Both the position numbers and the translations under genes were made by a program. A stretch of 64,000 nt of DNA from Owenia fusiformis (taxonomy: Eukaryota; Annelida; Polychaeta; Sabellida; Oweniidae), in contig CAIIXF020000011.1 of NCBI GenBank assembly GCA_903813345.2, positions 4,180,571-4,244,570 on the forward strand. Direction: 5' to 3'. The stretch's first letter is position 1. Every line of letters begins with the position of its first letter. Shown one piece after another: positions 12,842 to 24,679 of this stretch. The notes beneath the pieces were generated by a model. That model searched no databases. It was not told the origin of the DNA and saw nothing but the letters and a program-made list of their open reading frames with translations.

Positions 12842-13637
12842 CAGGTGTACCAAAAAATGAGCCACTTTTTGACAAGTATTATCACAGCACTGACTGATCA
12901 ACCAAATTCACTGAAAAATTGTACAAAGAACCCCCAAGAGAATTATTAGCAAGATGTAAAAATATAGAAAAATCAAGTAAATATTCTGTGAGTTCTAAGA
13001 AATTTAAAATAGCATGTCAAAAATTCCCATACCGGAGCTCTGATAAGAGACCTCTATAGTGTCTGCACCAGTTATCATCTTCGCACGCTTGGCTTTCACT
13101 GCGTTCGATGGGAGCCGAGTGATGTCTGATTAATTATTTTCATTTATCCCAAACATCAAAAATCCAATTCATTCTCAAATTCATTGGAGATGATATTGTT
13201 AGAATAAATACGGAAAAGTATTTTTGCTTGGAAATAGATTAATAAGTGACTTGTACATTGATATTGGTTATTTCGACATACTGTCTTTAATTCTAAACTA
13301 CACACATAATATGAGACCAGTCTCTTACATATTCATGGCACAAGCAGAAGATACCCTAAAGTGGCTTATCTATTGCTGAGAAATTACTTGATGTCAAATT
13401 TCTTCTCATGCTTTGGTCGAAAGCTATAAAGTTCTCATTGCGTTGCTCCGGTATGGGCTATTATGACACGCTATCTTGAATTTCTAGTACTCACATCACA
13501 TTTACTTGATCTTTTTCATATTTTTACACCTTGCTGCCATTACTTTTGGACTACCTTTTACAACTTTTCAGTGAATTTTGTTCATCAGTTGTTGAGATAA
13601 TACTTGTCAAAATGTGGCTCACTTTTTGGGACACCCG
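12842..13637. mobile_element. TIR element, mariner-like, same family as 1-391
   Basis: The left end (tcaggtgtaccaaaaaatga) and right end (ctttttgggacacccga) are inverted copies of each other. Similarity extends inward over roughly 200 bp. TA dinucleotides flank both ends. It is non-autonomous. The left breakpoint of the 3.4-kb tandem duplication (13208) falls inside it. Confidence 0.7.
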
Positions 13638-14232
13638 ATAAATAATTTATGCAATGGTATTATTCCAATTTAATTATTAAAGATGAAATGCATCAGAAAA
13701 AATCATATACATAAGCCACTATATGAGCGAGCACTCAAAATCAATAACTGCTCGAATTTTTTCAGTTTTTGAGTTCTAATATCCCAAAACTGGTACACAA
13801 TTTTAAAAGATAGTCAATTGCTAAAATGTGTAAAACCTATAGGGGAATAAATATCCTGACTTTCATGAAAAAATATTGAATTGTAGTCACCAATTTTGAG
13901 AAACTAAAACACAGTTTGTGGTTTAGTTTGATGACTTTGACCTTTGACCTTGCAAATTTTACTTTTTTAGACCTCAGTAAGTTTTTTGTGATTAAATATA
14001 CCTAAATGATCCGTACCAATTAGTGAACCTATAAAGACTTAGCAATTTTTTGAAAAGGGTAAATTGGAATTCCAGGATTATTATTATATAATATGAATCT
14101 TTAAGAAGTATATTTTCAACAAATCACAAAAATAATATTTAGAATATGGTAAAAAGTTGTTTTTACAGTCATTCTAAACACATGTCATTCTGACTCTTAA
14201 AATGCATTGTGTCTGAGCATAATAACCTTCCC

Positions 14233-14377
14233 TAATGCCAGGGTCACATATGCTCCGATCCATCGGCCGGCGCCCGGCCGATTGAGCGTTTGTTCAATAT
14301 TGTATTCAAATTTGAACAAAATACTCAATCGGCCAGGCGCCGTAGTGAAAATCGGGGCAAATGTGACCAAGGCATTA
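14233..14377. mobile_element. 145-bp GC-rich MITE, copy a
   Basis: The termini taatgccagggtcacat and atgtgaccaaggcatta are inverted repeats. Inside, the arms cggccggcgcccggccgatt and aatcggccaggcgccg pair around an AT-rich centre. The GC-rich block stands out sharply from its surroundings. Copies occur at 17636 and 44357. Confidence 0.85.
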
Positions 14378-14634
14378 GCAGATCAACCATGCATAGATAC
14401 TTTGTAACCCTCTTGTTTTGAAAGGCACGCTATTGTGTTCTTGTTTTTAAGAATGCATGACCTTCTGTAGTCACTGACAGATTGAGGTGCTTCCGCAGGT
14501 CAGACCCCCTCTGATTTCATCTTTATTGTTTAGTGTTGACATTATTGCAGAGTTCAATTTAGTTTCAAAAGGAGGCCATATTAAATCTGCCGGACACCAA
14601 GGCAACAAACTATCAGACAAATCAAAAGCGTAAA

Positions 14635-14905
14635 TTTATTTTTGATTTATCAGCCATACATGCCTCTGAAGAGTACGTATATGTTGCAGAGGGACTGAAT
14701 TTATATCCATTTAGTCATTAAAGGGACACAAAAGGTAGTTCTCATGCTAATGAACACTAAAATGTTTTAAACAAAGAATCAAATGGGTCAATCTTTATTT
14801 GATTCATCAGTCATCATCTCTGGGGATGATATGTTGCAGAGACACTGAATTAATATCCATTTAGCCATTAAGGGACACTCCTTGTAAGGTAATTCTCGCC
14901 AAATA
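14635..14905. repeat. Pair of imperfect direct repeats of about 110-150 bp
   Basis: Two successive blocks share the order atttgattyatcag, atatgttgcagag, atccatttag, cattaargggacac and gtartctc-type ends. The pair is repeated at +3403 in the second duplication copy. Confidence 0.7.
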
Positions 14906-15154
14906 GCCAAAATACATCTTTTGAGATGGAGGCCCTTTCTTGAGGGCCTCCTAATTAATGACATTAACATGATTGTCAAGTTGTCAGGTTCAATAAAACT
15001 AATAAATGAACTTAAGCGTCTGATTTGATTAAACACATTACTATATTGTATTTATAAACATTAATTACAAAAATAGACAAGGTATACTAATACTACACAT
15101 AAAACTGGACGGCTGATGCTGCCAAACGTGCACACTGGATACGTGGAAGGTTAC

Positions 15155-15480
15155 TGGGCTTATGCTGTACGTAGACGGACGTTATGGTAGATGATACAAT
15201 ACACGTGAACTATCGAGAGTCTAATATCACGTTCACCACGTGAAGATACTGGCTGGACGTGTTGGTAGACTTCTTACTCGAGTCGGTTTATACTCACATC
15301 GACGTTACTGGATAAGAGTCTATGAATGTGATAATAGTTACTTGGTTTTATGCTGTACGTAGGCAGACGTTATGGTAGATAATTCATTGCACGTGAATTA
15401 ACGAGAGTCTAATATCACGTTCACCACGTGAGGATACAGGCTGAACGTGTTGGTAGACATCTTACACTAGTCCGATATTA
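15155..15480. repeat. Pair of imperfect direct repeats of about 170-195 bp
   Basis: Both halves contain ttatgctgtacgtag, acgttatggtagat, gagagtctaatatcacgttc and the palindromic-looking caccacgtga. The pair is duplicated at +3403. Confidence 0.8.
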
Positions 15481-16610
15481 CACTGATACAACTCAGACAC
15501 AATTTATAGACGCACGAGACGATACAAGGAGACAGTCTGTGCACGTACGCAGATACATTTCTCGTTGACAGCTACATACTACACCAAAACTATAAAAAAT
15601 GGATAATAAACCTATCTAAGACACACGTTTCTAGAATATACAAAATCTAATACTTTCAACTAGTTCCCTATACTGGTACAGATAACCAATGGATGCTAAG
15701 AATAATACGCAATATAAGTGAACACCAAATACAAGAAGATTATAATCATCTTGAACAATATAACTTATCCTTGTACAATATAACTTATCCTTGAACAATT
15801 TAGCAATTACCATAAATAAACACAAGGGAAATATTGTAATGAATATATACTAAATAAATACCTCAGTATGTTTCACAAATGCTGACCACACATTGTACAA
15901 AGTCACGCCACGTGTTATGACAAGGTAAATGACATCGACACTACACGAATTCGAACATGTTGACACTTGACTTCACAGGAAAACGCACAACAGATAAACG
16001 TTGTTCACAAATGCAAAGGTATTTATATGAGTGGACAGTGAGTGAAATAGTGAATGAAATACTAAGGAAATGGAATGATGCCATTTGATTTCTATACTTA
16101 TGAATACTACCTGTAGAGTAATTGAATGATAAAACTCGCGGTTGACTGAAACGCTAACCATACTTGACAATACTCCCCACGATAAGATTTCACTTAAAAA
16201 TACAATTTTTAAAAATATGAAATCTCACTAGCGTGAAGGAATACGTGTTTAAGTATATATGAAAGTTTACAAAATTTAATGAAGTAATGTAACGTTTTTC
16301 AAACTAATGTACATGGAAACTAACATGTTGATTTATAAATGTGACACTGAGTAGACATAAAATAACATTAAATATCACGCCCGGTGATCGTAGAATTGGG
16401 ACGGAGGGGGGGGGGGGGGGAGCAGGCAATTTCTGCTAGAAATTTCAACAAATCTGGAAGATTTATTTTTTAAAGAAGAAGTTTACTATTGAATTGCTAA
16501 ATAAATAGGCTCACGGTATTGTAAAATATGTTAGGTATTCTAGGATTTTTTTTCAACCGATACTCTTTTAGGGTATAAGATCTATTAAAAAAGGCGCAAC
16601 GCACCAACGT

Positions 16611-19600
16611 ATACGGAAAAGTATTTTTGCTTGGAAATAGATTAATAAGTGACTTGTACATTGATATTGGTTATTTCGACATACTGTCTTTAATTCTAAA
16701 CTACACACATAATATGAGACCAGTCTCTTACATATTCATGGCACAAGCAGAAGATACCCTAAAGTGGCTTATCTATTGCTGAGAAATTACTTGATGTCAA
16801 ATTTCTTCTCATGCTTTGGTCGAAAGCTATAAAGTTCTCATTGCGTTGCTCCGGTATGGGCTATTATGACACGCTATCTTGAATTTCTAGTACTCACATC
16901 ACATTTACTTGATCTTTTTCATATTTTTACACCTTGCTACCATTACTTTTGGACTACCTTTTACAACTTTTCAGTGAATTTTGTTCATCAGTTGTTGAGA
17001 TAATACTTGTCAAAATGTGGCTCACTTTTTGGGACACCCGATAAATAATTTATGCAATGGTATTATTCCAATTTAATTATTAAAGATGAAATGCATCAGA
17101 AAAAATCATATACATAAGCCACTATATGAGCGAGCACTCAAAATCAATAACTGCTCGAATTTTTTCAGTTTTTGAGTTCTAATATCCCAAAACTGGTACA
17201 CAATTTTAAAAGATAGTCAATTGCTAAAATGTGTAAAACCTATAGGGGAATAAATATCCTGACTTTCATGAAAAAATATTGAATTGTAGTCACCAATTTT
17301 GAGAAACTAAAACACAGTTTGTGGTTTAGTTTGATGACTTTGACCTTTGACCTTGCAAATTTTACTTTTTTAGACCTCAGTAAGTTTTTTGTGATTAAAT
17401 ATACCTAAATGATCCGTACCAATTAGTGAACCTATAAAGACTTAGCAATTTTTTGAAAAGGGTAAATTGGAATTCCAGGATTATTATTATATAATATGAA
17501 TCTTTAAGAAGTATATTTTCAACAAATCACAAAAATAATATTTAGAATATGGTAAAAAGTTGTTTTTACAGTCATTCTAAACACATGTCATTCTGACTCT
17601 TAAAATGCATTGTGTCTGAGCATAATAACCTTCCCTAATGCCAGGGTCACATATGCTCCGATCCATCGGCCGGCGCCCGGCCGATTGAGCGTTTGTTCAA
17701 TATTGTATTCAAATTTGAACAAAATACTCAATCGGCCAGGCGCCGTAGTGAAAATCGGGGCAAATGTGACCAAGGCATTAGCAGATCAACCATGCATAGA
17801 TACTTTGTAACCCTCTTGTTTTGAAAGGCACGCTATTGTGTTCTTGTTTTTAAGAATGCATGACCTTCTGTAGTCACTGACAGATTGAGGTGCTTCCGCA
17901 GGTCAGACCCCCTCTGATTTCATCTTTATTGTTTAGTGTTGACATTATTGCAGAGTTCAATTTAGTTTCAAAAGGAGGCCATATTAAATCTGCCGGACAC
18001 CAAGGCAACAAACTATCAGACAAATCAAAAGCGTAAATTTATTTTTGATTTATCAGCCATACATGCCTCTGAAGAGTACGTATATGTTGCAGAGGGACTG
18101 AATTTATATCCATTTAGTCATTAAAGGGACACAAAAGGTAGTTCTCATGCTAATGAACACTAAAATGTTTTAAACAAAGAATCAAATGGGTCAATCTTTA
18201 TTTGATTCATCAGTCATCATCTCTGGGGATGATATGTTGCAGAGACACTGAATTAATATCCATTTAGCCATTAAGGGACACTCCTTGTAAGGTAATTCTC
18301 GCCAAATAGCCAAAATACATCTTTTGAGATGGAGGCCCTTTCTTGAGGGCCTCCTAATTAATGACATTAACATGATTGTCAAGTTGTCAGGTTCAATAAA
18401 ACTAATAAATGAACTTAAGCGTCTGATTTGATTAAACACATTACTATATTGTATTTATAAACATTAATTACAAAAATAGACAAGGTATACTAATACTACA
18501 CATAAAACTGGACGGCTGATGCTGCCAAACGTGCACACTGGATACGTGGAAGGTTACTGGGCTTATGCTGTACGTAGACGGACGTTATGGTAGATGATAC
18601 AATACACGTGAACTATCGAGAGTCTAATATCACGTTCACCACGTGAAGATACTGGCTGGACGTGTTGGTAGACTTCTTACTCGAGTCGGTTTATACTCAC
18701 ATCGACGTTACTGGATAAGAGTCTATGAATGTGATAATAGTTACTTGGTTTTATGCTGTACGTAGGCAGACGTTATGGTAGATAATTCATTGCACGTGAA
18801 TTAACGAGAGTCTAATATCACGTTCACCACGTGAGGATACAGGCTGAACGTGTTGGTAGACATCTTACACTAGTCCGATATTACACTGATACAACTCAGA
18901 CACAATTTATAGACGCACGAGACGATACAAGGAGACAGTCTGTGCACGTACGCAGATACATTTCTCGTTGACAGCTACATACTACACCAAAACTATAAAA
19001 AATGGATAATAAACCTATCTAAGACACACGTTTCTAGAATATACAAAATCTAATACTTTCAACTAGTTCCCTATACTGGTACAGATAACCAATGGATGCT
19101 AAGAATAATACGCAATATAAGTGAACACCAAATACAAGAAGATTATAATCATCTTGAACAATATAACTTATCCTTGTACAATATAACTTATCCTTGAACA
19201 ATTTAGCAATTACCATAAATAAACACAAGGGAAATATTGTAATGAATATATACTAAATAAATACCTCAGTATGTTTCACAAATGCTGACCACACATTGTA
19301 CAAAGTCACGCCACGTGTTATGACAAGGTAAATGACATCGACACTACACGAATTCGAACATGTTGACACTTGACTTCACAGGAAAACGCACAACAGATAA
19401 ACGTTGTTCACAAATGCAAAGGTATTTATATGAGTGGACAGTGAGTGAAATAGTGAATGAAATACTAAGGAAATGGAATGATGCCAATTGATTTCTATAC
19501 TTATGAATACTACCTGTAGAGTAATTGAATGATAAAACTCGCGGTTGACTGAAACGCTAACCATACTTGACAATACTCCCCACGATAAGATTTCACTTAA

Positions 19601-20009
19601 AAATACAATTTTTAAAAATATGAAATCTCACTAGCGTGAAGGAATACGTGTTTAAGTATATATGAAAGTTTACAAAATTTAATGAAGTAATGTAACGTTT
19701 TTCAAACTAATGTACATGGAAACTAACATGTTGATTTATAAATGTGACACTGAGTAGACATAAAATAACATTAAATATCACGCCCGGTGATCGTAGGATT
19801 GGGACGGAGGGGGGGGGGGAGCAGGCAATTTCTGCTAGAAATTTCAACAAATCTGGAAGATTTATTTTTTAAAGAAGAAGTTTACTATTGAATTGCTAAA
19901 TAAATAGGCTCACGGTATTGTAAAATATGTTAGGTATTCTAGGATTTTTTTTCAACCGATACTCTTTTAGGGTATAAGATCTATTAAAAAAGGCGCAACG
20001 CACCAACGT
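16611..20009. repeat. 3.4-kb tandem duplication, copy 2
   Basis: Same content and order as the preceding copy. In this copy the right-hand palindrome arm continues into its centre and second arm, whereas copy 1 is cut at the caccaacgt junction. It is therefore the copy with the intact right flank. Confidence 0.95.
17636..17780. mobile_element. 145-bp GC-rich MITE, copy b
   Basis: Identical to the copy at 14233; it was carried along by the 3.4-kb duplication rather than inserted independently. Confidence 0.85.
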
Positions 20010-20620
20010 GCAAAAGTCAATGTTGTTGCTATAAATGAAGCAACAATGGTGTACATGACCTGTAATAAATACTTGTAAGTGACATTATCGTCACAAAATT
20101 AATGTTATTGCTGACTTTGTAAAATAAGTTTCCATAGGTGAAATAAAAAATAATCGAAAATAATTTTGGGACAGAGGGGGGAGCAATATATATTAAGGCA
20201 TGATACATATTGCTCCCCCCCTCCGTCCCAAAATTATTTTCGATTATTTTTTATTTCACCTATGGAAACTTATTTTACAAAGTCAGCAATAACATTAATT
20301 TTGTAACGATAATGTCACTTACAAGTATTTATTACAGGTCATGTACACCATTGTTGCTTCATTTATAGCAACAACATTGACTTTTGCACGTTGGTGCGTT
20401 GCGCCTTTTTTAATAGATCTCATATCTTAGATGCCTATCGTTTCAGAAAAAATCCCAGAAGACCTAACATATTTTACCATACCGTGCGCCTATCAATTCA
20501 GCAATTCAATAGTAAACTTTTTCTTGAAAAAATAAATCTCTCAGATTTGTTGAATTTTCTTGCAGAAATTGCCTGCTCCCCCCCCCCCTCCGTCCCATTT
20601 TCACGATCACCGGGCATGAA
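19775..20620. mobile_element. G-rich-armed palindromic element of about 850 bp
   Basis: Left arm roughly 19775-20185 and right arm roughly 20204-20620 are inverse complements. They include gcaacgcaccaacgtgcaaa and its inverse, and two blocks of gggacggaggggg type (C-rich in the right arm). A short AT-rich centre separates the arms. A truncated left arm alone occurs in the first 3.4-kb copy (about 16375-16610). No coding capacity. Confidence 0.85.
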
Positions 20621-20744
20621 TATGATCAAATAATTTAAAGTTGAAATGTCAACTTTTTACATACATGTACATTACGTGTTCATGCAACATCTTAATGCAA
20701 CATTTTACAAACTACTTTTTACTAGTACTACATTTTGTAACTAC

Positions 20745-20850
20745 GTTTTACTACTACGAGTTACTACAACGAGTTACTACTGCGAGTTACTACGGCGAGT
20801 TACTACTACGAGTTACTACTACGAGTTACTACTGCGAGCTACTATTAATC
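20745..20850. repeat. 13-bp minisatellite (cgagttactact type), about seven units
   Basis: The motif cgag recurs at 20757, 20770, 20783, 20796, 20809, 20822 and 20835, which is exactly every 13 bp. It is part of units reading tacgagttactac with one or two substitutions. Overlapping ORFs rich in Tyr, Leu and Thr are by-products of the repeat. Confidence 0.9.
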
Positions 20851-21179
20851 TTAAGGTAATACTTGTACTTCAAAACTTTACACTGAGTAATCATTTACAA
20901 TATTCAGACACTTGTCTGTCTTATTTAACAAAGTGTTAAAGTAAGTTTTCACAAATCTTATCAATTGTATACATGTGAGATACTACACGACTAAGATGCA
21001 TACAGGATCTACAAAATCAAATACGCAGAATGAGGCCGGTACGTCTCATACACTTGTAGGTCACGTGGTCACTGCGATGATGCACAATCACATCGATCGA
21101 CTGATCCGAGATGGTAAGTTCCCACACAGTCAGTACCAAGAATTCTACACCATACAGATATCCCCGAGAGTGGCGAGGT

Positions 21180-22215
21180 GCTGTTAAGATAGGATGACTT
21201 GAAATATCTTTCTATAATTTTGTTTGCCTTTTGGTAATATTCGTTGTTCTTACTTGATCTCTTCACGTCTAGTATTTTAGAAAGATCACGTATCTTTCTC
21301 AGTGACTTGTCAAGATTTTGTTCTAGTAAATCTACAGACTTGGTAACGCCTGTAAACGGTTTTACGCACAATGGTTCTATTTGCAATATATTACAAGTAA
21401 CTTCTACAAACGAATTGAGTTTAATACTCTTGTCGTGCCCGTAATTTTGAAGTGTATGTTTGTTTCCGTAACAATACTGACTGAGTAGATATATTTGGAT
21501 AAATTTCCTTCGAACAGTTGGCATGTTGTTGACAATCCTTCTCAAATGCTGTCTTTGGCTTTACTCCTTGACTTGATTGAGCATAAGCAGATGTGTTGTG
21601 TTTTATAATCGCGTTGTGTTTTGCGTTATATTGATTATTCACGTCACGTTCGGTTTTTGATAGAACTAATTGATCTGATGGAGTCATGGAGCTTTGATCA
21701 ATTACATTGACTTTTTCGCTTTAACGTTGGAATTGATTGTTCGCGTCACGTTTGGTGTTAGGAGCAAAATTTGAGTCATGTTCGGTAATTTTTGAGTCAC
21801 CTTCGGTGTTTGGAGCAATTTTTGAGTCACATTTGGTGTTCAGAGCAAACTTTGAGTCATGTTCGGTGTTCAGAGCAATTTTTGAATCGCGTTCAGTGTT
21901 TGGAGCAATTTTCGAGTCACATTTGTTTAATTAAACATTGTTGTTTTTCTCATTGTCATTCACGGTAGATTCTGTGAAATTTTTGCTTACTTTTGGCATA
22001 AGTGCTCCTGGTAAGTTACCAAGAACTAGGTCACAGATTGGTTGTTTTAAGCACAGTGCTTTAACTTTACCGGTGAAATACGGTGTTTTGACGAAGATTT
22101 CGGCTTCTGGAGCATTGCCTATTCTTCTATCTACAGTTAGGAATTGTCTATTTTTACCGGTAAACTGATGGTCTAAAACCAGTGCGTGTTTGATTATAAC
22201 TAAAGTTTGATATTC
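21180..22215 (-). pseudogene. Decayed Ty3/gypsy-type retrotransposon fragment (retropepsin end plus linker)
   Basis: On the minus strand, 22215-21934 encodes a segment with TPYFTGKVKALC and PICDLVLGNLPGA, which resembles the C-terminal part of the protease region in invertebrate Ty3/gypsy polyproteins. A TAA at 21933-21931 follows; the same frame continues through a 10-residue repeat region, meets another TAA at 21723, and continues to 21421. A shifted frame then carries LLEQNLDKSLRKIRDLSK, which resembles the charged linker before reverse transcriptase in this group. No reverse transcriptase, RNase H or integrase is seen downstream and no LTRs were found. Two stops and a frameshift mark it as a relic. 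Confidence 0.65.
21735..21925 (-). repeat. 30-bp tandem repeat inside the retroelement linker
   Basis: Five to six units of about 30 bp encode variants of DSKIAPNTE in the frame of the adjacent protease fragment. Single units deviate in length. The repeat lies between two in-frame stops, so it expanded within what was once the coding linker or after its inactivation. Confidence 0.75.
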
Positions 22216-23029
22216 GTGATATTCGTGTTAAATGCAACATATTGATGCAAAAGAAATTGAAAAAGCAGGGGTGGAAGAAGCCGAAAATCAGGAAAACATT
22301 TCAGAAAAAACATGTGGGTGGGGTGTTTGCATATTCCCTGTTTCAAAGTCAAAATTATTTCATCATCTCTTTGAGTGCTTTTCCTGGAGATAATGCATTG
22401 GCCTAACATATGCACCTGTTTAAATCCTCAGAAAATAACCAAAATCTTACATATGACTGTCAGGAATCTGTTGCGCTACTTTCCCTCCTCCTTTGGTCAG
22501 TTTTGAATTTCAGCCTATTTTTCATTTTTTACAAAACCAATTATCAACTGCCACTTCTATCGTCAGAGAGTATTCACGTAGCTATTAAGACTTTTTTGTA
22601 CGCAATGATTGATTAAATATTTCATTCTTCGAAAATACTAGCTATTTATTATTCTTCAATTCAGTAACTAAATGTAAGGTCATTATGAATGAACACTCAT
22701 TTATTACAAAATGATATACTAAATAAAATCTTTTGATTTGGAGTTTTTTAGAAAAATCAAAATGTCAGTATTGAATTATTGTTTCAGAATTTGACATCTT
22801 TGTGTGAACTTTGCATCGTCGGTTCCCACGCTCAATCACTACGTTCTATCCCGAGGTGAGGATAGGTCCGAAGCTTGATGAAGCAAGAAGCATATTTTTA
22901 AACTAGACTATCTTCCTTAACTTTGAGCCAAATTATTGTCCACAACTTGACTTATAAGTGGTGTAGAATCGAGAAATAAAAATATCTTACCAGTGACATT
23001 GTATTCGTATAACACAGCCAACAAGCATC
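22216..23029. other. Non-coding stretch upstream of the ATP-grasp gene
   Basis: No supported gene is seen. It includes the presumed promoter and 5' leader of the plus-strand ATP-grasp gene, but no clear TATA box or splice-acceptor context could be fixed. Confidence 0.5.
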
Positions 23030-24393
23030 ATGCATCAACAAAATACCATAACGGCTGAGCATGACAAAAAGGAGTTAAAGCGATCACGTATCTTAGTAGT
23101 AGCCCCGGTAAAACATAACGACTTAGCGGTGAAGAGGCTCGTGAGGACAAAACAGGACCGGGGATCATTCAAAAATTGTACATTTATTTTCTATTGGGAC
23201 TTATATGTTGTGGAAAAGCCAGTTGATTTGGAAATTATTTACAGAAACGCTTCTTTGATTGTGAATTCGAAGAATATCGATTGCGTGATAGGTGTCGGTG
23301 ATGTTGGCGGCATTGTCCAAGCGGCGCTGGTGGCGACATTTCCTCACCTAACGGGGCCAGCGTTTGAAGGCTCATTTGTCTGTCTTAACAAATACTACAC
23401 CAGACTTTTGATTGGTTTAAAGCAACCGTGAATGTTAACTATGACTGCGCTGATGTCATGGAGTTTGATTTCGGTAGCAAACATGCGATGTTAACTGCTC
23501 CAAATGACTTTCCTGTGTTCGTTAAAAGCGCCATGGGGACGACATCGTGTTTGGTGGGAATCGCTTCAGACGAGAAAAGTCTCGGAAACTACATGAATCT
23601 CATCAAAGATGACATAAAGGTGGTTCTACAACCGTTTCGGGGTCTAATCAAGAAGTTCCTGAACTTGGACCTCTATCCACAAGCTCTGAGTGGCATCGTC
23701 ATGCTGGAACAGTACGTAGACATTGGAAAGACGCCGGTAACTATACACACAATAGACGGTATCGTTGGGCATGGGAAAATAGTCCCTTGGGCTATAAGCG
23801 ATAATATTTACTTCAAGCACCGACCCCAATGTTTTCAGGGAGTCGGCATTCCCTCTGTTCTAGCAGAGGAAACACAAAACAACATGTGGAGAGTGTACGT
23901 TGCGCTTGTTGAAAATCTTCAAAAATATGGCTTTGACAACGAATTTGTCGATGCGGAGGTGTTCGTTTTCAGCGACGGAACGATCAAGCTAATGGAGATG
24001 AACGGGAGAGGTTTTCCATTGATGTTCAAGTTGTACGATGAGGTGTTAAACAAGGGAGATATTATTGAGGCACACCTTAACATAAGCAGAGGCGTTATTC
24101 CAGAAACCCCTACAAACAAACCCGACCGATACGGGTTGTACGCGTATATGGCTACTTTTGGTTCTGGAAAAGTTGCCGATTTTATCGATCTAGATAAGCT
24201 CTCGGAGTATTCCGACATCGCAACATTCGGCCATGAAGCCGATACTGTAGTTGAACCAAAGGGAGAGTCAGGGTTCAACCTTGGATTTCTCAGTATCGTA
24301 GATTCTTCTTATCAAGCTTGCGTGGACAAAATGGAAGTTTTGAAAGTGAATCTACTGAAACATCCAGAATACTCGCCTTGGTGGAATAATTAA
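23030..24393 (+). CDS. ATP-grasp ligase, single exon, one frameshift
   Basis: Two overlapping reading frames together form one protein of about 454 residues. The first (23030-23431, ATG start) carries a Rossmann-like pre-ATP-grasp region (RILVVAP near the start, IDCVIGVGDVGG, then GPAFEGSF and NKYYTR). The second (to 24393) carries the ATP-grasp fold: FVKSAMGTTS with the nucleotide-binding Lys, the hinge MLEQYV, and the metal-binding end DAEVFVFSDG ... LMEMNGRG. ATP-grasp enzymes join a carboxylate to an amine or thiol through an acyl phosphate; the substrate here cannot be told. The frame changes near 23405-23409, at a run of four T; a one-base loss there explains it, either as a sequencing or assembly error or as a real inactivating mutation. 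No intron is seen, in contrast to both neighbouring genes, which would fit retrocopying or horizontal acquisition. It does not match carnosine synthase closely enough to name. Confidence 0.75.
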
Positions 24394-24535
24394 TGAAGAT
24401 TATTCATAAACGCTGATGTGATATATCAATTCTTGGAGCAACAAGTCTTAAAAGGTATCATTTATTTCGATTCTAAATTGCCGCAGAGCAGAGCAGTCGG
24501 AGGATAATTGTAACTCGAAACAACAGGGGATTTTA

Positions 24536-24673
24536 GCCGACCTAAAAACATAAAGATTTTCAGACTTAGTCTCATATGTGCAAAGTATTGTTCCGAATTT
24601 GGTGTTGGATTACGGTACTCATACCTTGAGATTATGAGACTAGGTCTGAAAATCTTTATGTTTCTAGGCCGGC
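24536..24673. mobile_element. 138-bp inverted-repeat MITE
   Basis: Arms 24536-24575 and 24634-24673 are inverse complements over 40 bp (gcckacctaraaacataaag ... and inverse) around a 58-bp centre. It lies 142 bp after the ATP-grasp stop codon, so it may fall in that gene's 3' untranslated region. Confidence 0.8.
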
Positions 24674-24679
24674 AACTTT

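Larger units (their letters stand above)
13208..16610. repeat. 3.4-kb tandem duplication, copy 1
   Basis: The 3,403-bp unit is followed immediately by a second copy at 16611. The copies differ at only a handful of positions and in the length of a G run (about 15 versus 11). The unit holds half of a TIR element, a 145-bp GC-rich MITE, two pairs of internal direct repeats and one arm of a G-rich palindrome. No gene is recognised; the small ORFs inside are the same in both copies and look random. Confidence 0.95.

Noticed and set aside
13638-19573. ORFs of 62-82 residues found twice, 3,403 bp apart
   Set aside because: Conservation between the copies reflects the recent duplication only; the peptides have no coding features and cross MITEs.
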